Source of the DNA: a virus
DNA length: 40,590 nt
Strand: one strand, 5' to 3'
IMG/VR virus record: IMGVR_UViG_3300047157_000093
Location: 1 to 40,590 of that record
The position numbers and the translations under genes were made by a program. The notes beneath the pieces are model-generated. The model was given only the letters and a program-made list of their open reading frames with translations, ran no database searches and was not told the origin of the DNA. Positions 4,741 to 12,544 of this stretch are shown piece by piece (the stretch's first letter is position 1; each line of letters starts with the position of its first letter).

Positions 4741-5258
4741 GTAAGCGCGATCACAACTGGTGGAGCAAGTCGTCGGTCATGGAGGTGGCCAGCCTGTTCA
4801 GCACCATTAAGGACTTCCGCAGGACATACGTCGGTGCCTACGCCTACGCCAAGAAGCACGGGTTCCTCGAAGAGGTTACGTACCACATGAACCTGTCCGA
4901 CGACCCGGTCGAGTTGCTGGAGCAAATGTCACGAGACCTCGGCGCGTCGCGTCGCCACTTCATGACTGCCCACAACTGTCGCCGTCTCGGTGACCCAAGC
5001 AACTCAGGACTGGACGACGTTCCCGAGGATCAGCGCGGCACTGGCAACTACCTAGACCATGACATAGGTCACTGGGAGCAGTGCGGTGAGGAGGCCGAGG
5101 AGCGAGCGCTCAGGCGCATGTACGGGCTAAACTTACGAGGCACACCCGAGCAGATTGCTAAGGGCTGGGCCATGTTTGAGCAACACCAAGTGTGGGGTCG
5201 TCAGGGAATGGCACCACGAAACTCATCTGGGACATCTACTAACACAAAGGGAGAGTAA
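4737..5258 (+). CDS. Hypothetical phage protein
   Basis: A 173-residue protein starting MSKRDHNWWSKSSV in an ATGA overlap. The segment FRRTYVGAYAYAKKHGFLEE followed by VTYHM resembles a short helical motif found in phage and homing-endonuclease-associated proteins (AY.xARK.G.L..I..HM type), suggesting a DNA-binding helix, though no nuclease motif is visible. The C-terminus is polar, Ser/Thr-rich and probably disordered. The function is unknown. Confidence 0.62.
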   Translation: MSKRDHNWWSKSSVMEVASLFSTIKDFRRTYVGAYAYAKKHGFLEEVTYHMNLSDDPVELLEQMSRDLGASRRHFMTAHNCRRLGDPSNSGLDDVPEDQRGTGNYLDHDIGHWEQCGEEAEERALRRMYGLNLRGTPEQIAKGWAMFEQHQVWGRQGMAPRNSSGTSTNTKGE

Positions 5259-5260
5259 CA

Positions 5261-5434
5261 ATGCAGGGAAGCAATTACGCACCACCAAGGGCCACCATGT
5301 TCGGCCTTCAGGACGCAGTCGATTTTCTCACCGATCTCGATTACGACACATCTGGTCTTGGCAATTCTGAGATCTTTCAGCTACTGGAGGAGGTCTTGGA
5401 CGGCCTCAAGGAAAATGAAGAGGACATGGTCTGA
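5261..5434 (+). CDS. Hypothetical small acidic protein
   Basis: A 57-residue acidic protein starting MQGSNYAPPRATM, with a helical C-terminal half rich in Glu and Leu (IFQLLEEVLDGLKENEEDM). GGGAGAG lies upstream of the ATG. It fills the space exactly between the preceding gene and the helicase (2 and 3 nt gaps), which supports it as a real gene. Confidence 0.62.
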   Translation: MQGSNYAPPRATMFGLQDAVDFLTDLDYDTSGLGNSEIFQLLEEVLDGLKENEEDMV

Positions 5435-5437
5435 GCC

Positions 5438-6472
5438 ATGTTTGATGATGATGATCTTTTAGAGGATCTTGGTTTAGACAAATTCCTCGACCCCAGAGAT
5501 CTAGTAGACCCAGCGATTGAACGCCGCAATAACCCCATCAAGGGTATCGACGCTCCTTGGTCGAAATTACGCGGCCTCTTTGATATTCACAAGCAGGGGG
5601 TCACTCTACTAGGAGGGTACAGCGGCCACTCTAAATCCAGTGTGGCCAATCAGTGGTGTGTCCACGCAGTTTCCACCGGGCACAAAGTCTGCATCGCTTC
5701 GCTTGAACTTACGACGGACAGTCTATTCGAGATGCTAGCGGGCCAGTCTGCGTGTATGCAGGAGCCACACGAGCCATACCTGCGTCGCTTCGGCGACTAC
5801 TGTCAGGACAGGCTGTTTGTGGTCAACCACCACGATGTGATGCAACCTCATGAAGTCATTCGCCTCATACAGGACGCGAAGCAGTTACTAGGTTGCGACA
5901 TGTTCGTGCTGGACTGCCTGTTTCAAGTGGACACGGGCGGCGAACTGGAACACGAGAAGCGATTCATGCAACAGCTTGCAGTCACGGCTCGTGATTACGA
6001 CATCGCAATATTAGTTTGCCACCACATGAGAAAAAGCCAAGGCCCGGAGGGCGAGAAGCGCGTGCCTAACAAGCATGACTTCATCGGTAGTAGTCACCTG
6101 ACTAACGCCGCCGCCGGGGTTTTGATTCTCTGGGAAGACAAAGCCAAGTCGGCACAGCGCAACAACGGAAACGAGGTCGATGATGACAAGCCAGACTTCG
6201 TGCTCGCTGTTGCCAAGAATCGGTTCGGCCCCTATGAGGGCCAAGTCGGATTGTACAAACACCCTAATGCCCGCCTGCTGTGCAACAGCCGGGGGCGTCA
6301 ATACCGCCCAGTAAATTTGGAGGATACGCCGTGGTTGTCTACAGAGTCAGTCAAGGAAGTCACACCCGCTGGTTCACTGATGAAGGTGACGCCAGAGAAT
6401 ATGCCAGAGTTCGGTACGACATCGAAACTGACGGCATCCCATTTGTCGCGGAACTCGACCACCGCGAACTGA
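5438..6472 (+). CDS. DnaB/Twinkle-type replicative helicase (RecA-like domain)
   Basis: A 344-residue protein with the RecA-like core of DnaB-family helicases: Walker A GGYSGHSKSS (59-68), a catalytic-Glu segment SLELT (88-92), Walker B MFVLDC (155-160), HH at 195-196, and an arginine-finger-type KNRFGPYEGQ (260-269). It should unwind DNA ahead of the fork using NTP hydrolysis. It lacks the N-terminal primase or DnaB N-domain, so priming must come from another protein, possibly the host. The acidic first 25 residues are unusual. Its last 45-50 residues are overprinted by the next gene and may be less constrained. Confidence 0.88.
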   Translation: MFDDDDLLEDLGLDKFLDPRDLVDPAIERRNNPIKGIDAPWSKLRGLFDIHKQGVTLLGGYSGHSKSSVANQWCVHAVSTGHKVCIASLELTTDSLFEMLAGQSACMQEPHEPYLRRFGDYCQDRLFVVNHHDVMQPHEVIRLIQDAKQLLGCDMFVLDCLFQVDTGGELEHEKRFMQQLAVTARDYDIAILVCHHMRKSQGPEGEKRVPNKHDFIGSSHLTNAAAGVLILWEDKAKSAQRNNGNEVDDDKPDFVLAVAKNRFGPYEGQVGLYKHPNARLLCNSRGRQYRPVNLEDTPWLSTESVKEVTPAGSLMKVTPENMPEFGTTSKLTASHLSRNSTTAN

Positions 6473-6531
6473 TGGTTCGCTTAAATGAACTAGAAGCAAG
6501 AAGCGCCGGAGAGAACAACTCGGCATCATAA
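6331..6531 (+). CDS. Hypothetical protein, GTG start, overlaps helicase 3' end
   Basis: A 66-residue protein beginning at GTG 6331, 7 nt after GGAGG (6319-6323). The product reads as a compact domain (VYRVSQGSHTRWFTDEGDAR, then EYARVRYD). It overlaps the helicase frame by about 140 nt, so one sequence encodes both the helicase tail and this gene. Its role is unknown; position between helicase and ribonucleotide reductase suggests a replication link. Confidence 0.6.
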   Translation: MVVYRVSQGSHTRWFTDEGDAREYARVRYDIETDGIPFVAELDHRELMVRLNELEARSAGENNSAS

Positions 6532-6549
6532 ACAATGGAGGCAAGTAAA

Positions 6550-8460
6550 TTGACCAAGAAGCTAAATGATTTTCAGACACTGATTCATCAAAGCCGGTAC
6601 GCACGGTACTTGGATGATACGGACGGAGGCAGGCGCGAGTTATGGCCTGAAACAATTGAGCGTTACCTGACGCACTTCAAGGATGAGGGAAAGCTAACTG
6701 AGAAACAGATTGAGGATGAAGGAATACGGAACGCACTGCTGAACATGGACGTGTTCCCGAGCATGAGAGCACTGTGGTCGGCGGGCGCGGCACTGAAGCG
6801 TGACAACGCCGCAGGTTTCAATTGCTGTTATACAATTCCAGACGCGAGCGCAAGAATCTGGGATGAATGCTTCTTCTTGCTTTTGAACGGATGTGGGGTC
6901 GGCTATTCTGTAGAGCGACAATACGTCAACCAGTTACCCGAGGTGCCAGAGGACATGGTCCCATGCGACACGGTCATCATGGTCGCTGACAGTAAGGTAG
7001 GATGGGCGAGCGCATTGCGACAACTGGTAACACTGCTCTACTCTGGTCACATCCCAACGTGGAACGTCAGCAAGGTTAGACCAAACGGTGCCCGTCTCAA
7101 AACTTTCGGCGGGAGGGCCAGCGGCCCGCAACCATTAGTCGATCTGTTTGAGTTCTTCGTTCAGACCTTTAAGGCCAGTGCCGGATCTCGCTTATCCAGC
7201 ATTCAGGTACACGACCTATTGTGCTCAGTCGGGGCCGCCGTGGTAGTTGGTGGCACGCGCCGTTCAGCAATGATATCGCTTTCTAATGTCTCGGATGATC
7301 GAATGCGCGTAGCAAAGTCAGGTGCATGGTATGACCATCATGGGTATCGTGCTCTCGCTAACAACTCGGCAGTGTATGACGGTCGGCCAGAGTTTCACGT
7401 GCTACAACAGGAACTGAAAGCGCTCTACGATAGTTACAGCGGCGAGCGTGGACTGATGAATCGTGGTGGCGCTCAGAAAAAAGTTGCGGCATACGGCAAG
7501 CGTGATCCTGATCACGATTTCGGAGTTAACCCGTGCGCTGAAATTTTGCTTAGGCCACATCAAATGTGCAACCTGTCAGAACTAAAAGTGACGGCAACAG
7601 ATACACTAGCTACCCTAAAACGAAAGGCCCGGCTGTGTGCAATCTTGGGAACGATCCAAGCATCGCAAACCGATTTTCGCTACCTTCGCAAGGTGTGGAA
7701 AAACAACTGTGATGAAGAAGCGCTCCTCGGAGTCTCGATGACTTCTGTGTGCTCGCACCCAGTGATGTCTGGTACGGAGGGAGAGGAGAAGCTAGGCAAG
7801 TGGTTGCGCGAACTGCGAAGCGTAGTCGAGGAGACTAACGAGGAGTGGGCCGCGAAGATCGGGATCAACCCTTCAGCTAGTGTGACCACATGTAAGCCCA
7901 GCGGCACGGTCTCACAATTGGCCGGGTCAGTACCTTCGGGAATTCACCCCGCGTTCAGTCGGCACTATATCCGCCGGATAAGACAATCGCTAAACGATCC
8001 ACTTACCAGTTTCCTGATTGACCAAGGTGTCCCGTATGAGCCGTGCGTCATGCAACCGGGGAGCACGGTGGTGTTCGACTTCGTTGTCGAGTCCGCACCA
8101 GAGGCGCTGACTGTTGCTGACGTTGGAACGCTTGATCAGCTAAAGCTGGCGAAGTGCTACGGCGACAACTGGGCAACTCACACAGTGTCATGCACTGCGT
8201 ACTACACTGATGACTCATGGTATGACGCGTGCTCATTTATCTGGGAGAACTTCTCATCAATTGTGGGCATGAGTTTCCTACCCTACGATGGCGGCAGTTA
8301 TAAGCAAGCGCCGTATGAAGAGATAGACCAAGCCGACTACGACATCCTGAAGCAAGCGATGCCTAAGATCGACTGGTCTAAACTTCCAAGCTACGAGAAT
8401 GGTGACACAACACTGGGCGCTCAGACTGCGGCCTGTGTCGGTGACGCCTGCGAGTTATGA
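6550..8460 (+). CDS. Class II (adenosylcobalamin-dependent) ribonucleotide reductase
   Basis: A monomeric class II reductase of about 636 residues, converting ribonucleoside triphosphates to deoxy forms for phage DNA synthesis. Numbered from the upstream ATG (6535), key features are C98/C99 in FNCCY, GGTRRSAMISLSN (239-251), NPCAEI (332-337, with N332, C334 and E336), C345 in HQMCN, the PSGT loop near 455, and C-terminal redox cysteines C634 and C639 (CVGDAC). These fit the L. leichmannii-type enzyme. The TTG at 6550 is preferred because GGAGG precedes it by 8 nt, while the ATG at 6535 has no Shine-Dalgarno. It needs host or environmental B12. Confidence 0.92.
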   Translation: MTKKLNDFQTLIHQSRYARYLDDTDGGRRELWPETIERYLTHFKDEGKLTEKQIEDEGIRNALLNMDVFPSMRALWSAGAALKRDNAAGFNCCYTIPDASARIWDECFFLLLNGCGVGYSVERQYVNQLPEVPEDMVPCDTVIMVADSKVGWASALRQLVTLLYSGHIPTWNVSKVRPNGARLKTFGGRASGPQPLVDLFEFFVQTFKASAGSRLSSIQVHDLLCSVGAAVVVGGTRRSAMISLSNVSDDRMRVAKSGAWYDHHGYRALANNSAVYDGRPEFHVLQQELKALYDSYSGERGLMNRGGAQKKVAAYGKRDPDHDFGVNPCAEILLRPHQMCNLSELKVTATDTLATLKRKARLCAILGTIQASQTDFRYLRKVWKNNCDEEALLGVSMTSVCSHPVMSGTEGEEKLGKWLRELRSVVEETNEEWAAKIGINPSASVTTCKPSGTVSQLAGSVPSGIHPAFSRHYIRRIRQSLNDPLTSFLIDQGVPYEPCVMQPGSTVVFDFVVESAPEALTVADVGTLDQLKLAKCYGDNWATHTVSCTAYYTDDSWYDACSFIWENFSSIVGMSFLPYDGGSYKQAPYEEIDQADYDILKQAMPKIDWSKLPSYENGDTTLGAQTAACVGDACEL

Positions 8461-8516
8461 GCAAGTCTGAATGGTGGGATGCGGATGGCAGGTCACCAAG
8501 GGAATATGCGCCCTAG
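8457..8516 (+). CDS. Possible 19-residue peptide after the reductase
   Basis: A frame MSKSEWWDADGRSPREYAP starts at an ATG overlapping the reductase stop (ATGA), the junction type used widely in this phage. It is very short and matches nothing I recognise. It may be a real small peptide, or simply reinitiation filling the 180-nt gap before the next good Shine-Dalgarno. Confidence 0.3.
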   Translation: MSKSEWWDADGRSPREYAP

Positions 8517-8528
8517 CCCTCTCTAGAG

Positions 8529-8654
8529 ATGAAGGGCGATGCTCCTAGACAGCAAGCATTTATGACCACTCACGTTCCCGAGCACCTTCGGGAACTAACT
8601 CGAACGCATTACAAAAACGCACTCGCATTAGGAAAGGGCGATGAAGAAAGATAA
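8529..8654 (+). CDS. Possible 41-residue small protein
   Basis: An open frame from ATG 8529, with a second in-frame ATG at 8562 (MTTHVPEHLRELTRTHYKNA), runs to 8654 and overlaps the next gene by 14 nt. The composition is protein-like and mostly helical. Upstream Shine-Dalgarno matches are weak for both starts. It fills most of an otherwise empty stretch. Confidence 0.35.
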   Translation: MKGDAPRQQAFMTTHVPEHLRELTRTHYKNALALGKGDEER

Positions 8655-8862
8655 CCTTAGAGATCAGATAGCCAAGGAAGTCGAGCAATTCTTACGGGAG
8701 GGTAAGCGCATTGAGAAGCTACCCACGGAAAGGATCTGCCCGGAAGGCATGGAGTGGATCGCGGAGCGCGGCATGGACTACACCACTTGGGATCAACCGG
8801 GATCGCCAGAGTGGGAGCAGAGCCGTGAGCCTGATCCAGAGGAGGAAGAATTTCATGGATGA
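8641..8862 (+). CDS. Hypothetical acidic helical protein
   Basis: A 73-residue protein, MKKDNLRDQIAKEVEQFLRE, with an amphipathic N-terminal helix and an acidic C-terminus (PDPEEEEF). AGGAAAGG precedes the ATG. Its end overlaps the next start, whose Shine-Dalgarno (GGAGGA, 8841-8846) lies within it. No family is recognised. Confidence 0.65.
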   Translation: MKKDNLRDQIAKEVEQFLREGKRIEKLPTERICPEGMEWIAERGMDYTTWDQPGSPEWEQSREPDPEEEEFHG

Positions 8863-9124
8863 AGATATAGGAGAGATCGAAATGTTAACTGACTTTGATG
8901 AAGCCCTACTGGGCTGTGTCTATTCAGAGGACGGCACCCCCGTAGCCTGTTACTCAAGCGAGGTCGTAATGAAACGACTCGTGCAGGAAGGCTATGAGGA
9001 AAGCGAAGCGCTCGATTACGTGGAAGAGATGACCACCGGAATGAAACTGGTGTGGATTCACCCAATCGAATTTGAGCCAGAGTTCTCACCAACCAAGTCA
9101 CCACATCTTAGGCTGGTGCACTGA
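8855..9124 (+). CDS. Hypothetical protein
   Basis: An 89-residue acidic protein starting MDEDIGEIEMLTDFDEALLG at ATG 8855, with GGAGGA at ideal distance; a longer in-frame reading from 8711 would run through the preceding gene. The middle, VVMKRLVQEGYEESEALDYV, looks like a helix-turn-helix-like pair of helices, and WIHPIEFEPEF follows. It resembles small phage proteins of unknown function. Its stop overlaps the next ATG (TGATG). Confidence 0.68.
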   Translation: MDEDIGEIEMLTDFDEALLGCVYSEDGTPVACYSSEVVMKRLVQEGYEESEALDYVEEMTTGMKLVWIHPIEFEPEFSPTKSPHLRLVH

Positions 9125-9606
9125 TGGCCTTCCGGGGTATTAAGCGTCTCACGGCAGACAAGCACATGAGTGACGCGCTACGTAAAAAGGCTGGCTTCAT
9201 TTGCCAGCTTACCGGCAAGGACTATAGCGACAGACCGCAAGGTCTACAGCTATCTCATTTTATCGGGAGAGGAAATTGGAGCGTGCGCTTCGATCCTAAA
9301 AACGTACTCATACTATCTGCATGGGCGCACAAGGAAATGGAATCCCACCCGGTAAATCACATAGCGCTGTGGCGCGAAATTCATGGAGGAATTTATGGCA
9401 GATCTGAAAGCGACGCTGAACTCAATGCGCTTCTGGCGCGATCAACCTGCACCGACAGAGCCAAGTACGCCAGAGCCAACCACGCAAGTATCGGCAAGCA
9501 CTACCTCGCCATCAGTAAAGAAATCGACACACTCACGGAAGAGGAACTCGAACAATATGAAATCCACCCACCAGTCTACAGAGAAAGAGCGACGCTCATC
9601 GCCTAG
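9124..9606 (+). CDS. NinG-like HNH-family recombination protein
   Basis: A 160-residue protein. Residues 25-75 read CQLTGKDYSDRPQGLQLSHF, then GRGNWSVRFDPKNV and HKEMESHP, following the NinG/Rap-type arrangement (Cys pair, LQ..HFI.R, RFD..N). Most of the Cys residues expected for metal binding are missing, so the site may be partly degenerate. NinG-type proteins act on recombination intermediates, which fits the Sak-type annealing protein further along. The last 70 codons are overlapped by the next gene. Confidence 0.6.
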   Translation: MAFRGIKRLTADKHMSDALRKKAGFICQLTGKDYSDRPQGLQLSHFIGRGNWSVRFDPKNVLILSAWAHKEMESHPVNHIALWREIHGGIYGRSESDAELNALLARSTCTDRAKYARANHASIGKHYLAISKEIDTLTEEELEQYEIHPPVYRERATLIA

Positions 9607-10387
9607 AGGCAAGCGCATCATGGTGATACCGGACACGCAGGTGAAGCCGGGCGTTAACACTGACCACCTAGAGTGGGCCGGGAAGTATGCGGTAAAGATG
9701 AAGCCGGACGTGATCGTTCACCTCGGCGACCACGCAGACTTTCCCTCGCTATCCACGTGGGACAAAAAGGGCGGCAAGCAAATGGAAGGCAAGCGCATCA
9801 TGGCTGACTTCGATTCCGCTAACGCCGCGTGGGCCAGACTCAACGCGCCAATCGATAAAGAGATAGCGCGACTGAAGAAGGGGAAGCGCAAGTCATGGGA
9901 TCCTCGCAAGGTGATCACGCTCGGGAACCATGAGGACAGGCTGACACGATTCATAGCTTCTGACGTTGCATGGGAGGGCGTTATAGATTTGGACATGCTC
10001 GACTATGAGCGCTCAGGCTGGGAGGTCTACCCGTTCCTGCAAGCTGTCGAGATCGAGGGCATTGCGTTCGTACACTATGTGACTTCAGGCGTGATGGGCC
10101 GGTCGATCACTAGCGCACGGGCCGGGCTGACGAAGCGACACCAGTCGTTCGTGCAAGGTCACGTTCAGACTCGCGACATAGCGGAGACCAGCGACGTTCT
10201 CGGCAGGCGCAAGATTGGCTTGATGGCAGGTATATTTTATAGCCATCCTGAAGAGTACTTAACCAGTCAAACGGGTACGGACACCACGTGGTCGGGAGTG
10301 TGGATGCTCCACGATTGCGACGGGACTGGTCAGTTTGATTACATGCCAGTGTCGTATGCCTATCTGGAGGATAAGTATGGGGGTTGA
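9395..10387 (+). CDS. Calcineurin-like metallophosphoesterase
   Basis: The two-metal phosphoesterase motifs are in order: IPDTQ, HLGDHAD, TLGNHEDR, a later HYVTSG and GHVQTRD. It should hydrolyse phosphodiester or phosphomonoester bonds; phage relatives are annotated as phosphoesterases or possible nucleases, substrate unknown. The start at 9395 has GGAGGA 5 nt away and adds a Pro/Ser/Thr-rich linker of about 55 residues that overprints the preceding gene by 212 nt. A start at 9557 (MKSTHQ) would avoid most of the overlap but has only a distant GAGG. The enzyme core begins around RGKRIMVIPD in either case. Confidence 0.82.
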   Translation: MADLKATLNSMRFWRDQPAPTEPSTPEPTTQVSASTTSPSVKKSTHSRKRNSNNMKSTHQSTEKERRSSPRGKRIMVIPDTQVKPGVNTDHLEWAGKYAVKMKPDVIVHLGDHADFPSLSTWDKKGGKQMEGKRIMADFDSANAAWARLNAPIDKEIARLKKGKRKSWDPRKVITLGNHEDRLTRFIASDVAWEGVIDLDMLDYERSGWEVYPFLQAVEIEGIAFVHYVTSGVMGRSITSARAGLTKRHQSFVQGHVQTRDIAETSDVLGRRKIGLMAGIFYSHPEEYLTSQTGTDTTWSGVWMLHDCDGTGQFDYMPVSYAYLEDKYGG

Positions 10388-10865
10388 AATACAACTGACC
10401 ACCTCCGAGATGCTCCTCGGGGCACAGGCAGGTGCCTTGCGGCAGATCGAGAATCTAAGGGACGACGGATCTAAACCGACTCATGGTTTAGAGAACAACG
10501 AAAAGGATTGGCAGTTGCATATCGAAGGCGTGCTCAAGGAGCAGGCCGTCGCCAAACACCTTAATCGTTATTTCAGCGGGAAGGGGAAGAGGGGAGGGGT
10601 GGACGTTCATGACGTGGACGTGCGTAGCACAGAGCACCTTGACGGTTGTCTGATCGTTCACAAGTCCGACCCGGACGACAGATTCTTCTATCTCGTTACC
10701 GGGGTCAACGGCACCTATAAAATACACGGTGGGATGTACGCTCGCGAAGCGAAGCAGGAAGAATTCTGGCGAGGTAAGATACCCCGGCCAGCCTTTTTTG
10801 TGCCTCAAGCGTCGCTGTATTTACCTAAAGATGACTTGGGATACATAAGTGCCAAGGAGGTTTAA
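10377..10865 (+). CDS. Possible PD-(D/E)XK-like phage protein
   Basis: A 162-residue protein starting MGVEIQLTTSEM at ATG 10377 with GGAGG upstream and an 11-nt overlap with the phosphoesterase gene. A helix with a conserved-looking Glu (GVLKEQAVAKHLNRYFSG) is followed by DVHDVDVRST and a strand pair ending in KIHGGMYAREAK, then PAFFVPQASLY. This order resembles a restriction-endonuclease-like fold seen in phage proteins of unknown function. The catalytic Lys position is uncertain, so nuclease activity is a guess. Confidence 0.55.
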   Translation: MGVEIQLTTSEMLLGAQAGALRQIENLRDDGSKPTHGLENNEKDWQLHIEGVLKEQAVAKHLNRYFSGKGKRGGVDVHDVDVRSTEHLDGCLIVHKSDPDDRFFYLVTGVNGTYKIHGGMYAREAKQEEFWRGKIPRPAFFVPQASLYLPKDDLGYISAKEV

Positions 10866-10867
10866 GC

Positions 10868-11074
10868 ATGGAAAAAGAATGGGTTATGGAAGACCGGAGC
10901 CGCGACATGTGGGCGATAGTGAACGACGTTTCTCGTGTGGAAGAGATACCGATCAGTTCTATCGTTTCGCTTTGTGAGGATCACGGGATAGAGATTCAAG
11001 CCTTCGTCGAGAAGTGGGAAGTACTACTCGATGAGAGCCACGAAGTTATCAACAGAGCGGAGGATTTAATGTGA
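10868..11074 (+). CDS. Hypothetical small acidic protein
   Basis: A 68-residue acidic, mainly helical protein (SIVSLCEDHGIEIQAFVEKW). AAGGAGG is 8 nt before the ATG. It sits 2 nt after the preceding stop and overlaps the next gene's GTG by four bases. No family is recognised. Confidence 0.65.
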   Translation: MEKEWVMEDRSRDMWAIVNDVSRVEEIPISSIVSLCEDHGIEIQAFVEKWEVLLDESHEVINRAEDLM

Positions 11075-11250
11075 GATATAACGCGACGCTGTATTTCAAC
11101 AACAAGCAGTCAGCGCTGGACGCTGGTTACTGTGACGCGATGATGGTAGATGACGATGAGCCAGAGGGTGGCTACTTTACGGTGATCACCTTCTTCGCTG
11201 ACGGCTACGAGGTCGAGCAGGACAACGACTTGTTCGAGGTGGCCGTATGA
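11071..11250 (+). CDS. Hypothetical small protein, GTG start
   Basis: A 59-residue frame beginning at GTG 11071 (MRYNATLYFNNKQSALDAGY) with GGAGG about 8 nt upstream and a GTGA overlap with the previous stop. It ends YEVEQDNDLFEVAV, overlapping the next ATG by four bases. A beta-alpha-beta pattern is suggested. Perfect packing between neighbours makes it credible despite its size. Confidence 0.62.
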   Translation: MRYNATLYFNNKQSALDAGYCDAMMVDDDEPEGGYFTVITFFADGYEVEQDNDLFEVAV

Positions 11251-11558
11251 GTGTGAACGATTCAAACGCAACAGACTGGGATAACATGGCGGGTCGGTTC
11301 TACGATAACCGGCCATTTCCTGCTGACGTTAAGAAGGAGGAGGCTCATGACCCGGTCAACAAGCCACAGCACTATCGGGTCGGTGAGGTCGAGGCTATCG
11401 ACTACATCGCCCAGCAACTAGGGTCTGGCGTTAAAGATTATTTGCTAGGGAATATCCACAAATATCTTCATCGCCATAGGTTCAAAGGTGGTCTGCAAGA
11501 CCTCCGCAAAGCAGAGTGGTACTTACAGAGACTTTTGATCGAAGAGCAAGGGGGATAA
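11247..11558 (+). CDS. DUF3310 family protein
   Basis: A 103-residue protein carrying the family signature: DPVNKPQHYRVGEVEAIDYI, a Gly-containing region (KDYLLGNIHKYLHRHRFKGG) and DLRKAEWYLQRLL. Proteins of this family are widespread in tailed phages and are sometimes annotated as nucleotide kinase-like, but no biochemical role is established to my knowledge. The first 33 residues form a polar extension ahead of the domain. ATGA overlap at the start; the stop is directly followed by the annealing-protein gene. Confidence 0.85.
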   Translation: MSVNDSNATDWDNMAGRFYDNRPFPADVKKEEAHDPVNKPQHYRVGEVEAIDYIAQQLGSGVKDYLLGNIHKYLHRHRFKGGLQDLRKAEWYLQRLLIEEQGG

Positions 11559-12281
11559 ATGGATAAAGTTAATCGTTACATCAAACTGTCGCGCAAAGAC
11601 GTTAGCGCAGGCATAGAGCAAAAAGGAGGGTTGTCCTATATCAGTTGGGCCTACGCATGGAACGCTTTAGCGGAGGAGTATCCCGACAGCACCTATTACT
11701 TCGGTGAGCCAATCACATTCCCTGACGGGACCATGATGGTAAAGGCCGGGGTCAACGTGTGCGGGATTAATTATGAGATGCAATTGCCGTGCATGGATCA
11801 TCGCAACAAGGCAGTCAGCAACCCGGACGCCCGGCTTATCTCGGACAACCAAATGCGGGCACTCGTAAAAGCGATTGCCATGACAGGATGTGGTATCGGA
11901 TTGTACTTGGGAGACCTCAAGCACGTGGTAGCTGAGTCTAGCTTCAGCAAGGCGGAGCAACTGATCGCCGCGCAGGACGCTAGTGGCTTCCATGAGTTCG
12001 TTCACTTGCAACTCAATGAGACGGAGCGCGTTGACATTTTCAATGATGCGCCCGCCGGTCGCAAAACTTCTTTTAAAGCAGAATGGAGGAGCCTCTTAGG
12101 ACTGGCTAACACCTTCTTGGATGAGGTCGCGGCAAGCATCTCTGATGCAACCGCTTCTGAGGATCAGTCTCTGCTCAACGAGACTGTGAATGAGTTGTCC
12201 TCTTATGAGAGGAAAGCAGTATGGGGTCGCCTTAACGACAGAGAGCAACAATTTCTTAAACAGGCAAGGAGTGCCGCGTAA
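11559..12281 (+). CDS. Sak-type single-strand annealing protein (DUF1071-like)
   Basis: A 240-residue protein with the signature of the DUF1071/Sak group: GLSYISWAYAWNAL near residues 24-37, a strand VKAGVNVCGINYEMQLPCMD, DNQMRALVKAIAMTGCGIGL and LYLGDL. Such proteins anneal complementary single strands and drive phage recombination and end repair. The SSB-like protein follows directly (stop/ATG overlap), a usual partner order. The C-terminal 100 residues are helical and acidic. The nearby NinG-like protein supports a recombination cluster. Confidence 0.82.
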   Translation: MDKVNRYIKLSRKDVSAGIEQKGGLSYISWAYAWNALAEEYPDSTYYFGEPITFPDGTMMVKAGVNVCGINYEMQLPCMDHRNKAVSNPDARLISDNQMRALVKAIAMTGCGIGLYLGDLKHVVAESSFSKAEQLIAAQDASGFHEFVHLQLNETERVDIFNDAPAGRKTSFKAEWRSLLGLANTFLDEVAASISDATASEDQSLLNETVNELSSYERKAVWGRLNDREQQFLKQARSAA

Positions 12282-12544
12282 TGAAGCAATTTAAAAAGGT
12301 AGTAGCTACGGTAGGAAAATATACTGACGCGAATGGTCAGGAAAAGAATCGGTACGTGACAGTCGGTCGAGCGTTCATACGCGAAGACAAAAGCGTGTCG
12401 ATCAAGGTGGACTCGATGCCAGTAGGCCCAGAGTTTAGCGGGTGGCTCAACCTGTATGACCTCGATGAGGATCGTCAGGGTCAGGCACCAGCACGGGCAC
12501 CAGCGCCTGCACCAGCGGCAGTTGACGACGACCTTCCGTTCTAA
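12281..12544 (+). CDS. SSB-like protein with acidic DDDLPF tip
   Basis: An 87-residue protein. The N-terminal 60 residues look like a small beta-rich domain (KKVVATVGKYTDANGQEKN). An Ala/Pro-rich linker (APARAPAPAPAAV) follows, ending in DDDLPF, closely matching the acidic tip by which bacterial SSB recruits partners (DDDIPF). It probably binds single-stranded DNA and works with the annealing protein encoded just before it. The body is shorter than a typical SSB OB-fold of about 110 residues, so it may be a divergent SSB or an SSB-tip mimic. Confidence 0.7.
   Translation: MKQFKKVVATVGKYTDANGQEKNRYVTVGRAFIREDKSVSIKVDSMPVGPEFSGWLNLYDLDEDRQGQAPARAPAPAPAAVDDDLPF

Noticed and set aside
6374-6400. 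CTGATGA in the helicase gene as a third hammerhead
   Set aside because: No GAAA partner, stem II or stem III can be formed nearby; it is explained by coding sequence. Other CTGATGA matches (for example 7455 and 8208, and minus-strand matches in the late genes) fail the same test.
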